From contig JACKCV010000001.1 of the NCBI GenBank assembly GCA_020633825.1, forward strand, positions 435,001 through 499,000: a DNA stretch of 64,000 nt. The letters run 5' to 3'. Shown here piece by piece: positions 59,537 to 64,000 of this stretch. Position 1 is the stretch's first letter; every line of letters begins with the position of its first letter. Both the position numbers and the translations under genes were made by a program. The notes under the pieces are model-generated. The model did no database searches. It had not been told where the DNA came from and saw nothing but the letters and a program-made list of their open reading frames with translations. The DNA comes from Fibrobacteria bacterium (lineage in GTDB: Bacteria; Fibrobacterota; Fibrobacteria; UBA5070).

Positions 59537-60277
59537 TTGATCCACACCCTCATCCTCCCGATTCTCCTGGCCTCGGAGCCGCCCACGGCCGCACGACTGC
59601 TCGATTCCCTGGAGCAGCAGAGTCGCCTGAGGTCTGATGCCACGGCGACGGTCCGTCTGACCCAGACCAAGGCGGGGCAGGGGGCTCGGGCCTTCGCCCT
59701 GCGTTGGTTCCGCCGCGATTCCGACGAATCCTTCGTGATCCTGATGGATGCGCCGGAGGCCGAACGGGGAAACGGCTACCTGCGCTCCGGGGATCACTTC
59801 TGGATGTACCGGCGCAACACGCGCACGTTCCAGCACGTCAACCGCGACGAATCCATCGGTGGAACGGACGCCCGGGGCGACGACTTCGAGACCCGGAAAT
59901 TGACCGAGCTGTACGCCCAGGCCGACGGGAAGGCGGGCATGCCGGTTTCGGACACCCTGGGGAAGGTCCCCGCCTGGAGATTCGAAGTCAAGGCGAAGGT
60001 GCGCGACGTGGACTATCCCCGGAAGGTCTACTGGGTGTCGCGCGACGGATGGCAGCTGTTGAAGGAACAGGCGTGGTCCAGCACGGGAACCCTGATGCAG
60101 ACCGCCTACTACCTGAAGTACCAGCCCGTGGAGGGACGCCTGGTGGCGACGAGGATGCTGTTCGTCGATGAATTCGAGAAGGGCAATCGCACCATGGTCG
60201 AGGTCGATCAGATCCGGACCGACAAGATTCCCGATGCCCACTTCACCAAGGCCTGGCTCGAGAGCCAGTCGAAATGA
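59537..60277 (+). CDS. LolA-like periplasmic carrier (outer-membrane lipoprotein-sorting family)
   Basis: The 246 residues contain a short hydrophobic start (a signal peptide cleaved near LASEP) and a LolA/LppX-type fold: FALRWFRRDSDESFVILMD, GDHFWMYRRNTRTFQHV, then a C-terminal TRMLFVDEFEKGNRTMVEVDQI. This subfamily sits next to FtsX or RND transporters and is thought to carry lipids or lipoproteins. It starts at TTG 59537 after GAGGAG. It overlaps the barrel gene (ATGA). Confidence 0.8.
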   Translation: MIHTLILPILLASEPPTAARLLDSLEQQSRLRSDATATVRLTQTKAGQGARAFALRWFRRDSDESFVILMDAPEAERGNGYLRSGDHFWMYRRNTRTFQHVNRDESIGGTDARGDDFETRKLTELYAQADGKAGMPVSDTLGKVPAWRFEVKAKVRDVDYPRKVYWVSRDGWQLLKEQAWSSTGTLMQTAYYLKYQPVEGRLVATRMLFVDEFEKGNRTMVEVDQIRTDKIPDAHFTKAWLESQSK

Positions 60278-61623
60278 TTCCGGCCACCCTGGGATTCCTC
60301 CTGTTGGGGGGACTGTGGGGACAGGACATCGACGAGGACGCTTTGTTCGGGGACTCCACGGTCGTGGAAACCCCTTCCGTGGGTTGGCCCGCGGGGCGCA
60401 TGGATTCCGCGAAGGCGGTGGAGGTGCGCTTCGGAGGTGTTCTCGATGCGGTCGGGCAAGCCTCCTGGAAGGAGGGATCCCTCTCCCCGCAGGCGGACGG
60501 CCTTTCCCGGCTCGTGGGAACCGGGACCTTGGATGTTCGCCTTCCTTCCGGGGCCAGGGCGCTGACGATCCTGGAGCTCGATCATGAAGGGACTCCCGAC
60601 ACGACTTCGTGGGCGCTGCGCGAGATGTTCCTGGATGTATCCGTGGCCGACCGGGTCTGGCTTCGGGCGGGAAAGCAAGTGCTCCAGTGGGGGCGAGGGA
60701 TGTTGTGGACCCCGACGGACCTGGTGAACGTCGAAGGTCGGACCCTGATCGATCGGCCCGGGGCACGGGAAGGGGCGACGGGATTGAAGGTCCAGGTGCC
60801 TTTCGGAACCCGAGGCTCCCTTTCGGCCTTCGCTCCCCTGCGGGGAGTGGATGCCGCGGAATCCCTCATGGTGGCGGTACGGGCGGAAATGGTGCTGGGC
60901 ACCGGGGAGTTCGCCGTGTCCAGCCGATTCCGACGCGATGTCCCTTGGGCCCTGGGGTTCGATGGCTCCGCGGGTTTGTGGGGGCTGGACGTCCAGGGAG
61001 GCGTGTTGTGGTTGTCCGGGGATCCGCAACCGCGGGCGGTGCTGCGACAAGGGGCTTGGCATCTCGAACAGGACGATACCCGCGCCCAGGTCCGGGCGAG
61101 CGGAGGCCTCGGACGCGCGTTCCGGATCGGCGACGTTCCCGATCGCTTGAGGATCGACCTGGAAGGCTTCTGGCAGTCCGAGGGGTACGGCTCCGAGGTC
61201 CTGAAGGACGCGGTTCGTCGGCCCTTCGCCGATACGGTCTGGCAGCCCCTCGATCGACGATTGGTGGACGGAGCCCGGAGCATGGGATTCCCCATCCCGC
61301 GAGGAATCCCCACCGCCTCGGGGGACGGCTTGACGTTCCTGGCTGCTCAAGGTCTGTTCGAACCCAACCGTCATGGCCCCCTCTATCTGGGCGGCATGGC
61401 GTCGTTGGCGAAGTTCCTCGTTCCGGACATGGTGCTGTCGGTGCAGGGGGTCACCAGCGTCGAGGATGGATCGGGAGCCGGGGCCCTCGGCACGCGGTGG
61501 GAATCGCTCCATGGATTCCACCTGCAGCCCCTGCTCTGGGTGTTCTGGGGCGATCCTCGGACGGAATACGTCTTGGATGGCCGGGGCGTCGCGGTCGAGT
61601 TGAGATCCGGGATCCGCTTCTGA
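60274..61623 (+). CDS. Outer-membrane barrel linked to the Lol-like transporter
   Basis: The 449-residue protein has a signal peptide (cleavage after LWGQ) and a long run of amphipathic strands. The segment REMFLDVSVADRVWLRAGKQ, then WGRGMLWTPTDLVN, resembles DUF1302-like and other porin-type barrels. It is the last gene of the ABC operon and overlaps the LolA-like gene, so it is probably the outer-membrane end of the route. The function is unproven. Confidence 0.7.
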   Translation: MIPATLGFLLLGGLWGQDIDEDALFGDSTVVETPSVGWPAGRMDSAKAVEVRFGGVLDAVGQASWKEGSLSPQADGLSRLVGTGTLDVRLPSGARALTILELDHEGTPDTTSWALREMFLDVSVADRVWLRAGKQVLQWGRGMLWTPTDLVNVEGRTLIDRPGAREGATGLKVQVPFGTRGSLSAFAPLRGVDAAESLMVAVRAEMVLGTGEFAVSSRFRRDVPWALGFDGSAGLWGLDVQGGVLWLSGDPQPRAVLRQGAWHLEQDDTRAQVRASGGLGRAFRIGDVPDRLRIDLEGFWQSEGYGSEVLKDAVRRPFADTVWQPLDRRLVDGARSMGFPIPRGIPTASGDGLTFLAAQGLFEPNRHGPLYLGGMASLAKFLVPDMVLSVQGVTSVEDGSGAGALGTRWESLHGFHLQPLLWVFWGDPRTEYVLDGRGVAVELRSGIRF

Positions 61624-61638
61624 TTCCAGGACGAGGGT

Positions 61639-63105
61639 TCACCAGGTCTTGGTCCAGATCAGGGAGGACTGCCAGAATCCTCGGGTTTCCCTTGGCGGAT
61701 CCCGGTCCGGCAACTCTCCCCGGGTATCCTGGTCCCCGGGCCTCCCGAGGGTGACGACTTTCCAGGGGAGCACCATCGCCCCGGTGATGCGCAAAGTGCC
61801 CGCGCCTGCGGTTTCCCAGGAGAGATCGAGGTCCGGATCCAGGGACCAGATGCGCAGCTTCGGAGACCGCAGGGTGTCGGTTTCCAGGGAATACCCCGTT
61901 CCCAGCAGACCCAATCGGGTCTCGCGCGTGATCAACACCGGATCGAAGGCCCTCCATGCGATCCCCGCCCCGAGTTCGGCCTGCACCCTCCCCAGCCGGA
62001 ATCTCGCGGAGGGATGGGCCTCCAGGGTACGGACATCGATGGTTCCCGAGAGGAAAAGACGCTGGTCCGAAGCGATGGAGCCCAGGGGCGACCACTCCGA
62101 TGGGTCGAGGACGTTCCAGGAAACGAAGGGGGTGAAGAAGCTCGTCGCGGGTGCGGAAAGGAGGTCCCGTCCTCCGCCGAAGGTCAGTTGCCATCCCTCT
62201 TCCCGCCAGCCGATCCTCCAGGCGTCCTTCCAGGCGAGGATCCGGGACTGGTGGTACGCCCTGGGGGTGCCGGTACTGTCGACCACTCCGCGGGAGACGA
62301 GGTCGGCCCGATGGGCCGAGACCTCGGCCAGCATTCCCCGGTGACGAGGCTCCCACCCCAGAACCCACGAGTTGGATTGTCCTTCGGTGCGCAGCTGGTA
62401 GGGGCCCGCCGAGGAGCGCGGGGAGATTTCGGAGCGCGTCACCCCCGTCCGTAGCCAGCCGAGGTTCTCGAAGCGGAACTGGAGATCCACGCCGGTCGCG
62501 TTCGTGACGGCTTCCCAGGTGAGATCCACCGATTGCATGGAATCGGGGCGAATTCGCAGACGGCCGCGATCGTGGGCGCGAAGGATCTGGAATCCCGCGT
62601 CGATGCGCGGAGCGATCGGCAGGACGCATCGAGCGCCAAGCTCGTCGCCGCCCCTCCGGTGGCTCGCATCGAGGGCGATTCGCGGCCCGAGGTCGAGATG
62701 CACGGAGGAAGCGAGGGTGGAATCCTGCTCCCATTGGATCCGCCATTTCCCTTGACGCCACTGCGCTTCCTGCCAGGGTTTCGCCAGGGTCCAGGCCACG
62801 CGCCAATTCGGGGTGCCGACCTCGCCGAACAGTTGCAGCGAGGCGCGCCGGGAGGAAATGCCGGGCTCGGGTTCCGTTTGGATCCCTTCGCCCGCATGGA
62901 GGGCGACTCCCGCGCACAGGAGGGAGTCGTGCAGTGGGTGCAGCGAGTCCGGGTGGGGGAGCTTCGGGGTCAACAGGTCCCCGAGGAACGGTGGCGCGGA
63001 CCATGCGCCCGGGAGGGCGCAGGGTCCGGTCGAGGGGAGGAGCACGAAGATCCCGAGGAGCCCGGAGAACGGGACTCTCCGGGCGGAGAAGACGTCTCGC
63101 GGAAT
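61639..63105 (-). CDS. Putative outer-membrane barrel, unusual start
   Basis: About 480 residues of alternating strands with a C-terminal aromatic segment suggest an outer-membrane barrel; no family is recognised. The first ordinary start codon is GTG 63045, but in-frame residues before it include Arg-Arg and then GLLGIFVLL, the two halves of a signal peptide. The frame opens at an ATT that overlaps the previous stop (TGATT, 63103-63107). I give that as the start; translation from AUU, coupled to the upstream gene, is inferred. It converges on the ABC operon. Confidence 0.55.
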   Translation of the reverse strand: MPRDVFSARRVPFSGLLGIFVLLPSTGPCALPGAWSAPPFLGDLLTPKLPHPDSLHPLHDSLLCAGVALHAGEGIQTEPEPGISSRRASLQLFGEVGTPNWRVAWTLAKPWQEAQWRQGKWRIQWEQDSTLASSVHLDLGPRIALDASHRRGGDELGARCVLPIAPRIDAGFQILRAHDRGRLRIRPDSMQSVDLTWEAVTNATGVDLQFRFENLGWLRTGVTRSEISPRSSAGPYQLRTEGQSNSWVLGWEPRHRGMLAEVSAHRADLVSRGVVDSTGTPRAYHQSRILAWKDAWRIGWREEGWQLTFGGGRDLLSAPATSFFTPFVSWNVLDPSEWSPLGSIASDQRLFLSGTIDVRTLEAHPSARFRLGRVQAELGAGIAWRAFDPVLITRETRLGLLGTGYSLETDTLRSPKLRIWSLDPDLDLSWETAGAGTLRITGAMVLPWKVVTLGRPGDQDTRGELPDRDPPRETRGFWQSSLIWTKTW

Positions 63106-64000
63106 CAGAACAGGGTCAGCGGGCCGGTGGCCGCGACAGCCGGGTTCGAAGCCGTTTCGTCATCGGCCAGACGGAAGAGATCGAGGACGTCCGTGCTGGT
63201 CTGGAGTTCCGGGAACACGCCGCCGAAGGAGGGGTCGGCCCAAGTGATCCGGGTGCGGATGCCATCGAATCCCGAGCTGTCCGCGATTTCGTCGAGTCGG
63301 GGGAGGGTGGTGACCACACCTGCAGCCCCGATCAGGGAGTAGGGGCCATCGGCCTTCCAGGAGGAGGTGGGATTCCACTGGTAGCGAGGCAGGAAGACCT
63401 TGAGGTCGGGCAAGGCGAGGAGGCGGGAGAGGTCGAAGGCCACGGTCTGGTCGCGTTGCGACAGGAGGGTCGTGCGCGAGTGGTATTCGTAGGATCCATA
63501 GGGGGAGTTGTAGTCGTAGGAATCGTTGCAGGGGTCGGAGAAGGCCGCGAAGATCCGGGTCGTGGAGTACTGGTAGGAATACCCGGTCGTGGGGTCCGCA
63601 GCCCAGGAGCTGTCGACGCAGGTCAGACGGGAGTAGAGGGTGACCTGGCGCGGACCGGAGAGCCAGGCGATCCCCGTGTCGAGGACCTTGGTGAACGCTT
63701 CCCTGTCCTGCGGCGTCTCGAGGTAGGGGAGATGGCGTTCGGCCCCTTTGATGGTCGATGCCAGAGCGGCGGCTTCGCGACTGCGCTCCAGGGCGGCTTT
63801 CAGTTCCCCCGGAACGGAGGCCAAGCCGACGGCCTTGGAGGGGCGGACCTTCAGGAACGAGGATCCGGGAGAGACCAGGGACTGCAAATGGGAGAGAGCG
63901 GCCTCCTGTGCCGGGGAGATCGGGTCGGATTCGACATTCCAGTTGGAAAGGGTGTCGATCCAGTCGTAGGAGCCGGCGCGATCGACGTCCAGATTGTAGG
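63105..64000 (-). CDS. Hypothetical envelope protein (partial, 5' end beyond the window)
   Basis: The frame is open to the right edge, giving at least 298 residues. A helical part (ELKAALERSREAAALASTI) is followed by a Tyr/Ser-rich stretch (TGYSYQYSTT, YDYNSPYGSYEYHS) and strands that end in GPLTLF. I recognise no family. It overlaps the next gene's start by one base. Its signal peptide, if any, lies outside the window. Confidence 0.6.
   Translation of the reverse strand, partial: YNLDVDRAGSYDWIDTLSNWNVESDPISPAQEAALSHLQSLVSPGSSFLKVRPSKAVGLASVPGELKAALERSREAAALASTIKGAERHLPYLETPQDREAFTKVLDTGIAWLSGPRQVTLYSRLTCVDSSWAADPTTGYSYQYSTTRIFAAFSDPCNDSYDYNSPYGSYEYHSRTTLLSQRDQTVAFDLSRLLALPDLKVFLPRYQWNPTSSWKADGPYSLIGAAGVVTTLPRLDEIADSSGFDGIRTRITWADPSFGGVFPELQTSTDVLDLFRLADDETASNPAVAATGPLTLF

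Overview
The window is high-GC bacterial chromosomal DNA (about two thirds G+C by eye) from a Gram-negative organism. Evidence for an outer membrane includes LolA-like carriers, SurA-like chaperones, a PorV/UPF0164-type barrel, an OmpA-family protein, a DsbD and several signal-peptide barrels. My best guess is the FCB group, perhaps a Fibrobacterota lineage. The pointers are the PorV-type protein, a secreted GH10 xylanase, and promoters resembling the Bacteroidota TAnnTTTG element. This assignment is inference; no marker gene settles it. Genes are densely packed on both strands and most look vertically inherited. I see no prophage, insertion sequence, CRISPR array or integron.

Layout. 1-80: 3' end of a 5S rRNA and its terminator. 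0.7-6.3 kb: metallophosphoesterase, rpe-DUF167, pgi, an FHA protein, a Gfo/Idh/MocA oxidoreductase and a HAMP membrane protein. 6.4-11.7 kb: manC, cobS, ung, purEK and a secreted protein. 11.8-16 kb: argCB, DedA, an SDR and a DksA-like protein. 16.3-20.4 kb: a MoxR/DUF58/transglutaminase set. 20.4-24.6 kb: a hemerythrin-like protein, an iron alcohol dehydrogenase, DUF2164, a metallo-beta-lactamase-fold lipoprotein and agmatine deiminase. 24.6-31.9 kb: a Dsb-like thioredoxin, a pseudo-receiver, a methyltransferase, two SurA-like foldases, and an SPFH/zinc-ribbon pair. 31.9-36.8 kb: a biotin locus (bioB, a hemerythrin HHE gene, bioF, a bioD-bioA fusion). 36.9-44.6 kb: OmpA, a 614-residue protein of unknown function, a lone HsdR-N domain, DsbD and a GNAT. 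44.7-48.3 kb: a minus-strand operon lolA-yajQ-porV-like-SUI1-mgtC-like. 48.4-52.4 kb: HEAT protein, signal-less YkuD protein and Mur ligase, opposed by an SGNH-like pair. 52.6-55.5 kb: GH10 xylanase, tRNA-Ile(CAU), HD-GYP response regulator. 55.6-61.6 kb: an ABC ATPase, two FtsX-type permeases, a LolA-like protein and a barrel in one operon. 61.6-64 kb: two uncharacterised envelope proteins, the last cut by the window edge.

The genes fall into a few working groups: biosynthesis (purine, arginine, biotin, GDP-mannose), envelope building and quality control (Lol-like, SurA-like, Dsb, PorV), and probable peptidoglycan recycling (YkuD plus Mur ligase). Two observations stand out. One is a recurring TAnnTT element upstream of most transcription units, often only 4-9 nt before the start codon, which suggests leaderless mRNAs. 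The other is the ABC/FtsX/LolA/barrel operon, which looks like a complete envelope-spanning lipid or lipoprotein trafficking route.
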